This document shows, one piece after another, positions 51,740 to 60,772 of a DNA stretch of 64,000 nucleotides. Within the stretch, counting starts at the first letter, position 1, and the number at the start of each line of letters is the position of its first letter. A program made the position numbers and the translations under genes. The DNA comes from Flavobacterium chilense (GTDB taxonomy: Bacteria > Bacteroidota > Bacteroidia > Flavobacteriales > Flavobacteriaceae). The notes beneath the pieces are model-generated. The model was not told the origin of the DNA. It saw only the letters and a program-made list of their open reading frames with translations, and ran no database searches. Location of the stretch: NCBI RefSeq assembly GCF_001602525.1, contig NZ_LSYT01000002.1, positions 896,127 through 960,126 on the forward strand. Reading direction: 5' to 3'.

Positions 51740-53257
51740 TTACTTTTTGAATATTTTAGATAAAACTCCAAAAACACCTCTGATAAAAGTAGCACTGGTC
51801 ACCACTTTTAAGACTGATTTTGTTACAACACTTGTAGTACTTGGTTCAGCCTTTGAAGATCTTGCCGGAGCTTGTTGTTCCTGCTCTGCATTGGCTTGTT
51901 CAGCATCAGCTATTTTTTTGTTCAGGATTTCGTAAGCACTTTCACGATCAATTTCCTCTACATATTTTTTAACAAGTTTAGATTTGTTGTTGATTGCTTC
52001 GATTTCATCAGAAGTTAAAACGTCCATTCTGCTCATTGGCGCACGCATCATAGTGGCTACTAATGGTGTCGGAATGCCTTTTTCGTTTAACGCTGTAACC
52101 AAAGCTTCTCCAATTCCTAAACTGGTCAGTAATTCATCTGTTTTGTAATATGGTGAAGTTGGGTAATTATCAGCTGTTTTTTTTATCGCCTGGCGATCAT
52201 TTGCTGTAAATGCTCTTAAAGCGTGCTGGATTTTTAATCCTAATTGAGCCAAAACACCACTTGGCACATCCATTGGATTTTGAGTTACAAAATAAATTCC
52301 AATACCTTTAGAGCGGATCAGTTTTACAATCGTTTCAATTTGTTCCAGAAGAACTTTACTGGCTTCATTAAAAATCAAGTGTGCTTCGTCAATAAAGATA
52401 ACCAATTCAGGTTGTGCTACATCTCCTTTTTCTGGCATTTGCTGGTAAATTTCAGCCAATAAACTCAGCATAAATGTGGAGAATAATTTGGGTTTGTCCT
52501 GAATATCGGTAAGCCGAATGATGTTTACATATCCTTTTCCATTTTCATCAATTCGCATTAAATCATCAATTTCAAAAGAAAGTTCACCAAAAAATAAATC
52601 ACCTCCCTGTTGTTCTAATTCTATAATTTTTCTTAAAATAGTTCCGGTTGTAGCAGTTGAGATTTTGCCATAATTTGCAGCAATTTCTTCTTTACCTTCT
52701 TCTGTAATATAGTTAATTACTTTTTTAATATCTTTTAGATCTAATAAAGGCATTTTGCTGTCATCGCAATATTTAAAAATAACAGCAACAACACCTGCCT
52801 GAGTATCATTTAAACCTAAGATTCTGGAGAATAAAACAGGGCCAAATTCAGAAACAGTTGCTCGTAAACGAACACCATTTTGTTTAGAAAGCGACATTAA
52901 TTCAACAGGAAATGAAGCAACATTATAGGGAATGTCTATTTTAGCATGACGTTCTGTAATAAAAGCTTCTTCTTTACCTTCTTTAGCTATTCCGCTAAAA
53001 TCACCTTTAATATCCATCATTAAAACAGGTATTCCGGCATTAGAAAGTTGCTCAGAAAAAACCTGTATGGTTTTGGTTTTTCCTGTTCCGGTTGCACCCG
53101 CAATAAGTCCGTGACGATTTAACGTTTTTAACGGGATTTTTACATGAGCTTCAGCAAGTGGTTCCCCGTCAAGCATAGCGCCTCCAAGGGTTATACTATC
53201 ACCCTTAGATTGATAACCATTGTTTATATCCTGAATGAAATTATCTTTTTTATTCAT
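51740..53257 (-). CDS. HerA-like/YjgR (DUF853) ATPase
   Basis: A 505-residue FtsK/HerA-type P-loop ATPase matching the DUF853/YjgR family. Walker A is GLIAGATGTGKTKTIQ; Walker B is LVIFIDEAHLIF. The specific blocks LMMDIKGDFSGIAKEGK, KGIGIYFVTQNPMDVPSGVL and LIRSKGIGIYFVTQ are those of YjgR. It probably pumps or remodels a nucleic acid or protein target; the biological role is not established. The C-terminal tail ends in a basic/hydrophobic segment (VVTSATFIRGVFGVLSKIFK). Confidence 0.88.
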   Translation of the reverse strand: MNKKDNFIQDINNGYQSKGDSITLGGAMLDGEPLAEAHVKIPLKTLNRHGLIAGATGTGKTKTIQVFSEQLSNAGIPVLMMDIKGDFSGIAKEGKEEAFITERHAKIDIPYNVASFPVELMSLSKQNGVRLRATVSEFGPVLFSRILGLNDTQAGVVAVIFKYCDDSKMPLLDLKDIKKVINYITEEGKEEIAANYGKISTATTGTILRKIIELEQQGGDLFFGELSFEIDDLMRIDENGKGYVNIIRLTDIQDKPKLFSTFMLSLLAEIYQQMPEKGDVAQPELVIFIDEAHLIFNEASKVLLEQIETIVKLIRSKGIGIYFVTQNPMDVPSGVLAQLGLKIQHALRAFTANDRQAIKKTADNYPTSPYYKTDELLTSLGIGEALVTALNEKGIPTPLVATMMRAPMSRMDVLTSDEIEAINNKSKLVKKYVEEIDRESAYEILNKKIADAEQANAEQEQQAPARSSKAEPSTTSVVTKSVLKVVTSATFIRGVFGVLSKIFKK

Positions 53258-53565
53258 GTTTTTATTTGTAATTTAGATGATTATAAGAATATTGCTTGGT
53301 TTTTTAACAATTTACGTTCGTTTTTTTTAGTAAGAAAAAGCCTTTTTTGATTGAAAAAAACATAAAAAAAAATTTCGCAACTTTTTAAGAAGATATCAAA
53401 GGAATGTTTGAATATTTACTAAAACGTTGTAATTTTCCCATTAATCGCCCTGTTTTTTGTTTTATCTAAAAAATGATGTCGGCAATTTAATGAGATATTT
53501 TTTAAATTGACGTTAAATTTCCTTCAATAAAATTAAAAAAAGTTTTTTTATTTAAACTAAACGTA

Positions 53566-53573
53566 TAAATTTG
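53566..53573 (+). promoter_or_regulatory. Putative -7 element of the exbB operon
   Basis: TAAATTTG matches TANNTTTG exactly, 64 bp before exbB; the -33 position is only T-rich. The 380-bp gap 53258-53637 shows no gene or clear repeat. Confidence 0.4.
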
Positions 53574-53637
53574 CTCCTCTACAAGTTAAATATAACTAAA
53601 AAATAAAAATTATTTAAAACTATTAAAATTAAAAAAA

Positions 53638-54462
53638 ATGGCAAACGTTAAAGTTAAAAAAGAAAGCACTTCAAATGGAGGAGGAATGATTACAGGAATC
53701 ATTATTGTAGCGTGTATCTTAGTTGGGGTGTTTATTTGGAAAGTAATCATGGGGGATTCATCTAACTTCGAGGGAGGTAATCCAGAAACAGGTCACCCGA
53801 TCAATACATTAGGTCAAGTATATAAAGGAGGTTTTATTGTACCAGTATTATTAGGTATGTTTTTAATGGTTGTTGTTTTTTCTATTGAAAGATTTATCGT
53901 TATCGGTAAAGCTGCTGGTAAAGCTAACTTAGATGCATTTATGAAAAATGTACAAGGAAGTATTAAAGAAGGAAACATCGAGGCTGCTATCGCTTCATGT
54001 GACAAACAACAAGGTTCAGTTGCAAATGCAATTAAATCTGCTTTGATTAAATATCAAGATGTTAAAAAAGAAGGTTTCAATAGTGAAGAAGCTTCAGAAG
54101 TAATCCACAAAGAAATCGAAGAGGCAACTTCATTAGAAATGCCAATGTTAGAAAAAAATATGACTATTATCTCTACTTTAGTATCATTAGGAACTTTAGG
54201 AGGATTATTAGGAACTGTATCTGGTATGATTAAAGCGTTTGGTGCGTTAGCTTCTGCTGGAACTCCAGACCAGGCTGCTCTTGCAACAGGTATTTCTGAG
54301 GCACTTATCAACACTGCAACAGGTATCTCTACTTCTATCTTAGCGATCGTTTCTTACAACTTCTTTACTGCTAAAATTGACGATTTAACTTACTCTATCG
54401 ATGAGGCTGGTACTACAATCGTGAATACTTACAGAAGATTCAGAGGGAGTTTGAAACAATAA
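53638..54462 (+). CDS. exbB: MotA/TolQ/ExbB proton channel protein
   Basis: A 274-residue inner-membrane protein of the ExbB family, which with ExbD harvests the proton gradient for TonB. The first helix (GMITGIIIVACILVGVFIWKVIM) is an extra N-terminal helix compared with E. coli. The conserved ExbB region is in EKNMTIISTLVSLGTLGGLLGTVSGMIKAF and GISEALINTATGISTSILAIVSYNFF. It is the first of seven genes on one strand, with ExbD, ExbD, TonB, a membrane protein, a lipoprotein and a TPR protein following. Confidence 0.93.
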   Translation: MANVKVKKESTSNGGGMITGIIIVACILVGVFIWKVIMGDSSNFEGGNPETGHPINTLGQVYKGGFIVPVLLGMFLMVVVFSIERFIVIGKAAGKANLDAFMKNVQGSIKEGNIEAAIASCDKQQGSVANAIKSALIKYQDVKKEGFNSEEASEVIHKEIEEATSLEMPMLEKNMTIISTLVSLGTLGGLLGTVSGMIKAFGALASAGTPDQAALATGISEALINTATGISTSILAIVSYNFFTAKIDDLTYSIDEAGTTIVNTYRRFRGSLKQ

Positions 54463-54519
54463 TTAATTTTTGATATTAATAATTACAATTAATTATATCA
54501 AAATATAAAATAAAAGAGA

Positions 54520-55146
54520 ATGGCTAAAATAAAAATGAAAAAAAAGTCAACATCGACAGATATGACTGCCATGTGTGATGTTGCGTTCCTTTTGCTTACG
54601 TTCTTTATTTTGACCGCTACTGCTAAGGTGCCTGAAGCACTTCCTGTAGATATGCCTTCTTCTACTGTTCAAAGTAAATTACCTGATACAGATTTAGCTA
54701 TTATTACAATAGGTAAAGGAAAAGACGGAAAAAGTAAAGTATTTTTCGATATCAAAGGAAGAGAGATTCGTAAAAGAAGTCTTGAAGGAATGGGAGCTAA
54801 ATTAGGTGTGACTTTTTCAGAAGATGATAAAACTAAATTTGCATTAATGGATGACTTTGGTGTGCCATTAGCAAATTTGAAGCAAATCATTGGAATGAAA
54901 GCTTCTGATAGAGTTAAAGCGGATCAACCTGGAATTCCAATTGATTCTTTAGATAATCAATTAAAAGAGTGGCTTTTGGTTTCAAGAAGAGCTGCGATTG
55001 ACCTTGATAACAAAGAATTGCAAATTGCAATAAAAGGTGATGCTAAAGAACAATATCCACAAATCAAAAAGATTATGGATATTTTACAAGATCAAAAAAT
55101 CAATTCCTTTAACTTAGTTACAGGGATGAGAGGAAAAGACTTTTAA
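54520..55146 (+). CDS. exbD: ExbD-type biopolymer transport protein
   Basis: A 208-residue ExbD/TolR protein with one N-terminal helix (MTAMCDVAFLLLTFFILTAT) in which the conserved proton-accepting Asp is in CDVAFLLLTFF. The periplasmic part is longer than in E. coli ExbD (about 140). It follows exbB by 57 bp and precedes a second ExbD, typical for Bacteroidetes, where two ExbD paralogues are common and may form a heteromeric stator. Confidence 0.92.
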   Translation: MAKIKMKKKSTSTDMTAMCDVAFLLLTFFILTATAKVPEALPVDMPSSTVQSKLPDTDLAIITIGKGKDGKSKVFFDIKGREIRKRSLEGMGAKLGVTFSEDDKTKFALMDDFGVPLANLKQIIGMKASDRVKADQPGIPIDSLDNQLKEWLLVSRRAAIDLDNKELQIAIKGDAKEQYPQIKKIMDILQDQKINSFNLVTGMRGKDF

Positions 55147-55165
55147 TTAAAAAAGATACACTAAA

Positions 55166-55729
55166 ATGGCTGAATTAAATACCGGCGACGGTGGTGGCGG
55201 AAAAGGTGGTAAAGTAAGAAGTAAAAAGCAGAATTCGAAGGTCGATTTAACGGCAATGGTGGATTTGGCATTCTTATTGATCACGTTCTTTATGTTAACC
55301 ACATCGTTGTCAAAACCTCAATCGATGGATTTGTCATTGCCAGATAAAGATCCTATAGATAAAACTCCTCCTGTAAAGGTTGATGAGAATCGTACAATGA
55401 CTGTTATGATGGGGGCAGATAATAAATTGGTTTACTACATGGGGTTGTTAGCGACTCCTATTGCTGGTCCTAAAGATATTGCATATGGTAAAGATGGAAT
55501 TCGTAGAGAATTGCTTAAAAGAAAGAAATCAGTTTTAGAATATTCTGCTTCTAAAGGGAAACCAAAAAATGGAATCATTGTTATTATAAAACCTACTAAA
55601 AAATCAACTTACCGTAATTTAGTTGATATGTTAGATGAGATGGCTATTACAGGAGTTGATACTTATGCTATTGTTCCTGAGTTTACTCCAGAGGAATCAA
55701 AATTGATAGATAAGCCTGAACAAAAGTAA
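55166..55729 (+). CDS. exbD: Second ExbD-type protein
   Basis: A 187-residue ExbD paralogue with a Gly/Lys-rich start (GDGGGGKGGKVRSKKQNSK), then the helix KVDLTAMVDLAFLLITFFML with the conserved Asp, and a periplasmic domain. It is 19 bp after the first exbD. It differs clearly from it outside the helix, so they are old paralogues rather than a recent duplication. Confidence 0.92.
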   Translation: MAELNTGDGGGGKGGKVRSKKQNSKVDLTAMVDLAFLLITFFMLTTSLSKPQSMDLSLPDKDPIDKTPPVKVDENRTMTVMMGADNKLVYYMGLLATPIAGPKDIAYGKDGIRRELLKRKKSVLEYSASKGKPKNGIIVIIKPTKKSTYRNLVDMLDEMAITGVDTYAIVPEFTPEESKLIDKPEQK

Positions 55730-55759
55730 TTTTGTTTTAATACACTAAAATCTAAAAAA

Positions 55760-56560
55760 ATGAAGTTAGATATAATCAAAAATCAGTGGCTTGATATCGT
55801 ATTCGAAGGACGTAATAAGATATATGGTGCATATGAGTTAAGAAAAGCAAACGGTAAAACTACGGTAAAAGCACTTATCATAGGTTCTGTTATTTTTAGC
55901 TTTGCTGTTGCAGCTCCTCTTATTGCAAGCTTTTTACCAGATTCGAATTCAGAAGATGTAAATACAGATATTAAGATTGCGACAGTAAAATTACCTCCTA
56001 AAAAAGAGGAAGTAAAGCCTAATGAACCACCACCACCACCACCACCACCAAAAGTGGACCAGGTTAAGTTTGTGAAACCAGTGGTTGCAAAAGCAAATGA
56101 AGTGACAGAAGATCCTCCAAAAATTGAGGAACTTAAAGATAAAAAAGTTGGTTCTGAAACCATCAAAGGAGATCCAGATGCAGTTTTAACTGTTGATGAG
56201 CCAGTTGGTAAAGGACCAGTTACAGAGATCATTCAGGAAGATAACAATGTTTATAATACTGCAGGTATCGAAGTAAAACCAGATTTCCCTGGAGGAATTG
56301 AAAAATTCTACAAATTCGTAGGAAACAATTATAAAACTCCAGAAGAAGAAGGTTTAAAAGGTAAAGTTTATGTTACTTTTGTAGTTGAAAAAGACGGTTC
56401 ATTAACCGACATTAAAGTTTTAAGGGATATCGGTTACGGTACAGGAGCAGAAGCAATTCGTGTTCTTAAAAAGTGTCCAAAATGGACTCCTGGCGAGCAA
56501 AATGGTAAAAAAGTTAGAGTACTTTACTCTCTTCCTATTACTATTCAATCTGCAGAATAA
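55760..56560 (+). CDS. TonB-family energy transducer
   Basis: A 266-residue TonB protein. A cytoplasmic stretch with IVFEGRNKIYGAYELRKANGK (the Bacteroidetes GAYxLR motif) precedes one helix (ALIIGSVIFSFAVAAPLIAS), a Pro-rich linker (NEPPPPPPPPKV), and a C-terminal TonB domain (FPGGIEKFYKFVGNNYKTP, GKVYVTFVVEKDGSLTDIKV, PKWTPGEQNGKKVRV). It couples the ExbBD motor to outer-membrane TonB-dependent transporters. Its TAA overlaps the next ATG by one base (TAATG), so the next gene is translationally coupled. Confidence 0.94.
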   Translation: MKLDIIKNQWLDIVFEGRNKIYGAYELRKANGKTTVKALIIGSVIFSFAVAAPLIASFLPDSNSEDVNTDIKIATVKLPPKKEEVKPNEPPPPPPPPKVDQVKFVKPVVAKANEVTEDPPKIEELKDKKVGSETIKGDPDAVLTVDEPVGKGPVTEIIQEDNNVYNTAGIEVKPDFPGGIEKFYKFVGNNYKTPEEEGLKGKVYVTFVVEKDGSLTDIKVLRDIGYGTGAEAIRVLKKCPKWTPGEQNGKKVRVLYSLPITIQSAE

Positions 56561-56790
56561 TGTTAAAAGATATGCTTAATAATATTCAGAAGAAATCGCT
56601 CAAAGAGCGATTTCTTCTTGTTTTAGGAATACTCTTTTTTTTAATATATCTTGTACTAGGTTTAATGATTATGTTTTGGGAAAAACTGCCATTAGATATG
56701 GAGCCAAAATACAGATATGCTTTTGGTGGATTGCTAATCGTTTATTCCGGTATACGCTTTCTAAGATTAATTAATTCAAACGCAGAATAA
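56560..56790 (+). CDS. Small membrane protein of the TonB operon
   Basis: A 76-residue protein with two hydrophobic helices (about 18-38 LLVLGILFFLIYLVLGLMIMF and 52-68 FGGLLIVYSGIRFLRLI). It begins in the TAATG overlap with tonB and stops 3 nt before the lipoprotein gene, so it is clearly part of the operon. No family is recognised; a role in the motor complex is inferred only from position. Confidence 0.8.
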   Translation: MLKDMLNNIQKKSLKERFLLVLGILFFLIYLVLGLMIMFWEKLPLDMEPKYRYAFGGLLIVYSGIRFLRLINSNAE

Positions 56791-56793
56791 ATA

Positions 56794-57717
56794 ATGTTAA
56801 AATATAGTAAGATAGCAGGTTTGGTAGTTTTTGTTTTTTTGTTTGCCATGTGTAACCAAAAAAGCAAAAGTGAAGCAGATAAAGAAACAATTTTAAAAGG
56901 AGCAATTGATATTACAGTTGATGAAACTATAAAGCCTATTGTAGAGGATGAAGTTGCTGTTTTTGAAGGAACTTACTATGATGCTAAAATTACAATAAAA
57001 CCTAAATCTGAGGCAGAACTTATCAATGATTTACTGAACCAGAAGGCAAAGGTTGTAATTACGGCACGAGATCTGACAGAAGAAGAAAAAGCTAAATTTG
57101 AAAAAAATAAAATCAATCCCAGAGTAACACCTTTTGCAACAGATGCAATCGCATTTATTTCAAACAAAGGCAATAATGATACATTAATTGCGTTGAAAAC
57201 GGTAATTGATTTTATGCAGGGCAAATCCGATTCAGGAATAAAAGGACTTGTGTTTGATAATCCAAATTCAAGTACCGTACGATACATGAAAGAATTGGCG
57301 AAAGTAAAAGATGTTCCTGTAAAAAATGTTTTTTCTTTTAAAACTAACGATGAAGTTATTAAATTCGTATCAGAAAATGATGGGATGATTGGTGTAGTTG
57401 GTGTAAATTGGCTTTCACAACCTTCTCCGGCAATGGCAGATGTTGTTAAAAATATACATGTTTTGAGTGTTAAAGGTTTGAATGATGATAAATATTACAG
57501 CCCGACTCAAAATGATCTTGCGGAGAAAAAATATCCTTTGGCACGTGATTTGTTTATTATTAACTGTCAGGGATATACAGGTTTGGGAATGGGATTTGCC
57601 TCTTTTATTGCCGGTGATATCGGACAGCGTATCGTTTTAAAATCAAGTTTATTGCCAGTGAGAACTCCGGGAAGAAAACTTAAAATTAGAAATCAAATTA
57701 TTAGAGATAAAGAATAA
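56794..57717 (+). CDS. PstS-like substrate-binding lipoprotein
   Basis: A 307-residue lipoprotein (lipobox FAMC, Cys20). The mature protein resembles a phosphate-type periplasmic binding protein: GAIDITVDETIKPIVEDEVA, VVITARDLTEEEK, FATDAIAFISNKGN, IKGLVFDNPNSSTVRYMKEL and LARDLFIINCQGYTGLGMGF. Phosphate-binding PstS homologues contain related strand patterns (the SS-T phosphate loop). It is found in this TonB operon rather than with a phosphate ABC transporter (none in the window), so it may serve as a sensor or accessory. The ligand is not established. Confidence 0.75.
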   Translation: MLKYSKIAGLVVFVFLFAMCNQKSKSEADKETILKGAIDITVDETIKPIVEDEVAVFEGTYYDAKITIKPKSEAELINDLLNQKAKVVITARDLTEEEKAKFEKNKINPRVTPFATDAIAFISNKGNNDTLIALKTVIDFMQGKSDSGIKGLVFDNPNSSTVRYMKELAKVKDVPVKNVFSFKTNDEVIKFVSENDGMIGVVGVNWLSQPSPAMADVVKNIHVLSVKGLNDDKYYSPTQNDLAEKKYPLARDLFIINCQGYTGLGMGFASFIAGDIGQRIVLKSSLLPVRTPGRKLKIRNQIIRDKE

Positions 57718-57734
57718 ATTAATTACAATTAAAG

Positions 57735-59402
57735 ATGAATAAATTTAAAATTTTTAGTCTTGCCTTAGTTGCTTCAGCTTCTGTTGCAAAAGCGCAAGAT
57801 ATCAAAGAAGCTAAAAAAGCGATCGATGCTGAGCAATTTCAAAAAGCGAAGTCATTGCTAAAATCAATCATCAAAGCAAAACCTTCTGATGGAGAAGCTA
57901 ATTTTGTTTTAGGTAATGTGTATTTAAACCAGGCTATTGCTGATTCGGCTAAAATTTATTATTTAAATGGATTACAGGCATCAGACAAGAAAAACTTAAA
58001 CTATATTGGTTTAGGTCAGTTAGATCTTGATGCAAAAAATAGCGCTTCAGCTCAGGCTAATTTTGGTTTGGCTACAAAAGATATGAAACGTAAAGATGTT
58101 GACGAATTCGTTTATATTGGTAGAGCTTATATGAATTCAACATCGCCGGATTATACAAATGCAATTGCAAGTTTAAAACGTGCTTTGTTAATTGATCCGC
58201 AAAATGCAAATGCACTTTTAGCAATAGGAGATGCGTATTATGGGGCAAACAATCAAAATGATGCTTATAAGGCATACCGTGATGCATTTACTGCTGATCC
58301 AACACTTTTAAGAGCAAAAATGCAATTAGGAGTTTTGTTAAAAGGAGCTAAATCTTACGAAGAAGCAATTAAAGCTTTTAATGAAGTTATTGCTTTAAAT
58401 GCTAATTATGGTCCTGTTTACAGAGAATTAGCTGAAACATATTACAAATGGGGAAGAAATAAACCTTCTACTTCAAAAGTTAATATGCAAAATGCAATTA
58501 CTAACTATGAGAAATACTTAAGTCTAACAGATTATTCATTAGATTCTAAAATGCGTCATGCGGATTTCCTGATCTTGGTTAAAGATTATAAAAATCTTGA
58601 ATCTGTAGCAAACAAAATGATTGCTGAAGATAAAGTAAATCCAAGAATTTATAGATATTTAGGGTATGCTGCATATGAAAATGGTAATGTAGATGTTGCA
58701 ATTAAATCTATCGAAGATTACATCAAGGTGCCTTCAAATAAAGTAATTGGTAGAGATTATTTGTATTTAGGTTTATCAAAAATTAAAAAAGGAACTAATG
58801 CGGAAGGTGTTGTTGATCAGGCAGCGTTTGATGCTGGTATAGCAGATATTAAAAAAGCAACTGAATTAGAGCCTTTAGTCGTTGAAGAACTTGCTGATTT
58901 AGGAAAAGCTTTATTTGGTAAAAAACAATTTGCTCAGGCAGCTACAGTTTTTGAACTTGGAACTGGTAACAAAGAGTCTAAAAATTATTTAGATGATAAC
59001 GTTTACTATGGTATTTCGCTTTATTATGCAAATGCAAATAAAACAAATGGTGCTGCAGATCCTGTTGCGTTAGGTAAAGCTGATGCTGCTTTTGATAGAA
59101 TTTTAGAAGCTTCTCCAACATATGATGAAGCTTACTTGTACAAAGGTAGAATTAACAACTTGTTGGAAAAAGACGATTTGATTATTAAAAACTACGAAGA
59201 GTACGTTACAAGAATTACAGCAAAAGGCGCAGAGGAACTAGCTAAGCCAGCTACTGCTAAGAAAGTTATAGAAGCTTACAATAGTATTGGAGCTAGTTAT
59301 GCTAATACTGATAAAGCAAAAGCAATTGAGTATTTTAATAAAACTTTGGTTTTAGATCCTGCAAATGCTTATGCTTTGCAATCTGTAAAAGCTTTAAAAT
59401 AA
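57735..59402 (+). CDS. Secreted tetratricopeptide-repeat protein
   Basis: A 555-residue protein with signal peptide (MNKFKIFSLALVASASVAKA) and about ten TPR-like helix pairs (for example ANFVLGNVYLNQAIADSAKI, ALLAIGDAYYGANNQNDAYK and LGDAYLASG-like turns at YLYKGRINNLLEKDDLIIKN). It ends the TonB operon, 17 bp after the lipoprotein gene. TPR proteins of this type scaffold periplasmic complexes; the partner is unknown. A strong terminator follows. Confidence 0.9.
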   Translation: MNKFKIFSLALVASASVAKAQDIKEAKKAIDAEQFQKAKSLLKSIIKAKPSDGEANFVLGNVYLNQAIADSAKIYYLNGLQASDKKNLNYIGLGQLDLDAKNSASAQANFGLATKDMKRKDVDEFVYIGRAYMNSTSPDYTNAIASLKRALLIDPQNANALLAIGDAYYGANNQNDAYKAYRDAFTADPTLLRAKMQLGVLLKGAKSYEEAIKAFNEVIALNANYGPVYRELAETYYKWGRNKPSTSKVNMQNAITNYEKYLSLTDYSLDSKMRHADFLILVKDYKNLESVANKMIAEDKVNPRIYRYLGYAAYENGNVDVAIKSIEDYIKVPSNKVIGRDYLYLGLSKIKKGTNAEGVVDQAAFDAGIADIKKATELEPLVVEELADLGKALFGKKQFAQAATVFELGTGNKESKNYLDDNVYYGISLYYANANKTNGAADPVALGKADAAFDRILEASPTYDEAYLYKGRINNLLEKDDLIIKNYEEYVTRITAKGAEELAKPATAKKVIEAYNSIGASYANTDKAKAIEYFNKTLVLDPANAYALQSVKALK

Positions 59403-59420
59403 GATTTAATTTTATTAAAT

Positions 59421-59458
59421 AAAAAGCCGATAGTTTCAAAAAACTATCGGCTTTTTTT
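59421..59458 (+). terminator. Terminator of the TonB operon
   Basis: AAAAAGCCGATAGTTT pairs perfectly with AAACTATCGGCTTTTT around CAAA, then T. Its T-run overlaps the -33 element of the next promoter. Confidence 0.9.
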
Positions 59459-59484
59459 GTTCCGTATTTAATTGACTATCTTTG
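59456..59484 (+). promoter_or_regulatory. Promoter of queE
   Basis: TTTG (59456-59459), a 17-bp gap and TATCTTTG (59477-59484) match the Bacteroidetes consensus exactly, 17 bp before the ATG at 59502. Confidence 0.75.
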
Positions 59485-59501
59485 CACTTTAAATTAAAAT
59501 A

Positions 59502-60134
59502 ATGTTATCAAAAGAAATACAATTAGAAGTAAATAAAGGAGCAATGTTGCCTTTGATGGAAGAGTTTTACACGATTCAGGGAGAAGGTTTTCATACAGGG
59601 ACTGCTGCTTACTTTATACGAATTGGGGGTTGTGATGTTGGTTGTCACTGGTGTGATGTGAAGGAAAGCTGGAATGCAGAATTGCATCCGCCAACAAGTA
59701 TTGATTTAATTGTAGATAATGCATCAAGTCAGGCAGATACAGTTGTCATTACAGGAGGTGAACCTTTAACCTGGGATATGAGTCTATTAACTCAGGAATT
59801 AAAAAACAAGAATTTAAAAGTACATATCGAAACTTCGGGAGCATATCCGTTAACAGGAGTTTGGGATTGGATTTGTCTTTCTCCAAAAAAGAATAAGTTA
59901 CCAACTCAAACAGTATATGATAATGCTCATGAGTTAAAAGTGATTATTTACAACAAGCACGATTTTATTTTTGCAGAAGAGCAGGCAGAGTTAGTAAATG
60001 ATAAAGCAATTTTGTTTCTTCAGCCAGAATGGAGTAAAAAAGAAGAAATGACACCGCTAATTGTAGATTATGTAATGAATAATCCAAAATGGAGAGTTTC
60101 TTTACAAACGCATAAGTATTTAAATATTCCTTAA
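59502..60134 (+). CDS. queE: 7-carboxy-7-deazaguanine synthase
   Basis: A radical SAM enzyme making CDG for queuosine and related deazapurines. The 210-residue protein has the [4Fe-4S] motif C44-x3-C48-x2-C51 in GGCDVGCHWCDV, preceded by TIQGEGFHTGTAAYFIRI, and the AdoMet block VVITGGEPLTWD. The CxxxCxxC spacing and length match QueE. It lies next to a convergent YfiT-like gene and a palindromic terminator. Confidence 0.95.
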   Translation: MLSKEIQLEVNKGAMLPLMEEFYTIQGEGFHTGTAAYFIRIGGCDVGCHWCDVKESWNAELHPPTSIDLIVDNASSQADTVVITGGEPLTWDMSLLTQELKNKNLKVHIETSGAYPLTGVWDWICLSPKKNKLPTQTVYDNAHELKVIIYNKHDFIFAEEQAELVNDKAILFLQPEWSKKEEMTPLIVDYVMNNPKWRVSLQTHKYLNIP

Positions 60135-60144
60135 AAATTTGAAT

Positions 60145-60178
60145 AAAAAAAATCTCTTCATATGAAGAGATTTTTTTT
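60145..60178. terminator. Bidirectional terminator between queE and YfiT-like gene
   Basis: AAAAAAAATCTCTTCA pairs with TATGAAGAGATTTTTTTT as a near-perfect palindrome with A/T runs on both sides. Confidence 0.85.
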
Positions 60179-60215
60179 TATTTACAAATGCGGTTTATTA
60201 TAGGTTAAATGCTTT

Positions 60216-60761
60216 TTATTTCCAGTTTTTATACTTTTTTAAATTAGTAATATGGGCTAAATGATGCTCACAATGCCAGGCATAACTCCCGATTATTTGT
60301 TTTATACGATATTCAGAATTATTTTCAGGATGAATAAAAGATTTTTCTAAATCAGAAGCTGATAAATTTTTCATGATATAGGCTAGTCTAAAATGTAATC
60401 CTTCTAATAAAATTAATGTTTGTTGAATAGGCATTGTTAGATTGTCGGGCAATTCAGACCATAATTTCTCATCGTATGCTTTAATAACAGGATTGTTTTC
60501 CGTTAAAGCCCACTTTATTCTGATAAAGCAATTCATATGACTATCGGCACAATGATGAACTACCTGGCGAACTGTCCATCCGTCTGGCCTGTAAGGAGTG
60601 TCTAATTGTTCCTCGTTTAGATGGATTATTTCATTTTTTAGTTTTTCAGGAAAAGTGGCTATGGTTTTAATACTTCTAACAATATATTCAGAAGTGTACT
60701 CGCTTGGAGCTTTAAATTTTCCAATAGGATATTTTAAATTCTCTAATTCTAATGCATTCAT
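60216..60761 (-). CDS. YfiT/DinB-like metal-dependent hydrolase family protein
   Basis: A 181-residue four-helix-bundle protein of the YfiT/DinB superfamily. The metal-binding His triad is visible in RQVVHHCADSHMNCFIRI and YAWHCEHHLAHI. Some family members act in bacillithiol or other thiol-transfer chemistry; without context the substrate is unknown. It begins 11 nt after the stop of the methyltransferase gene, so the two are probably co-transcribed. Confidence 0.8.
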   Translation of the reverse strand: MNALELENLKYPIGKFKAPSEYTSEYIVRSIKTIATFPEKLKNEIIHLNEEQLDTPYRPDGWTVRQVVHHCADSHMNCFIRIKWALTENNPVIKAYDEKLWSELPDNLTMPIQQTLILLEGLHFRLAYIMKNLSASDLEKSFIHPENNSEYRIKQIIGSYAWHCEHHLAHITNLKKYKNWK

Positions 60762-60772
60762 GATAGTGAAAT

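Noticed and set aside
55783..56232. 149-codon Gly/Ser-rich ORF on the minus strand
   Set aside because: It is the antisense image of the TonB proline-rich linker and N-terminal region; the Gly run mirrors the Pro run.
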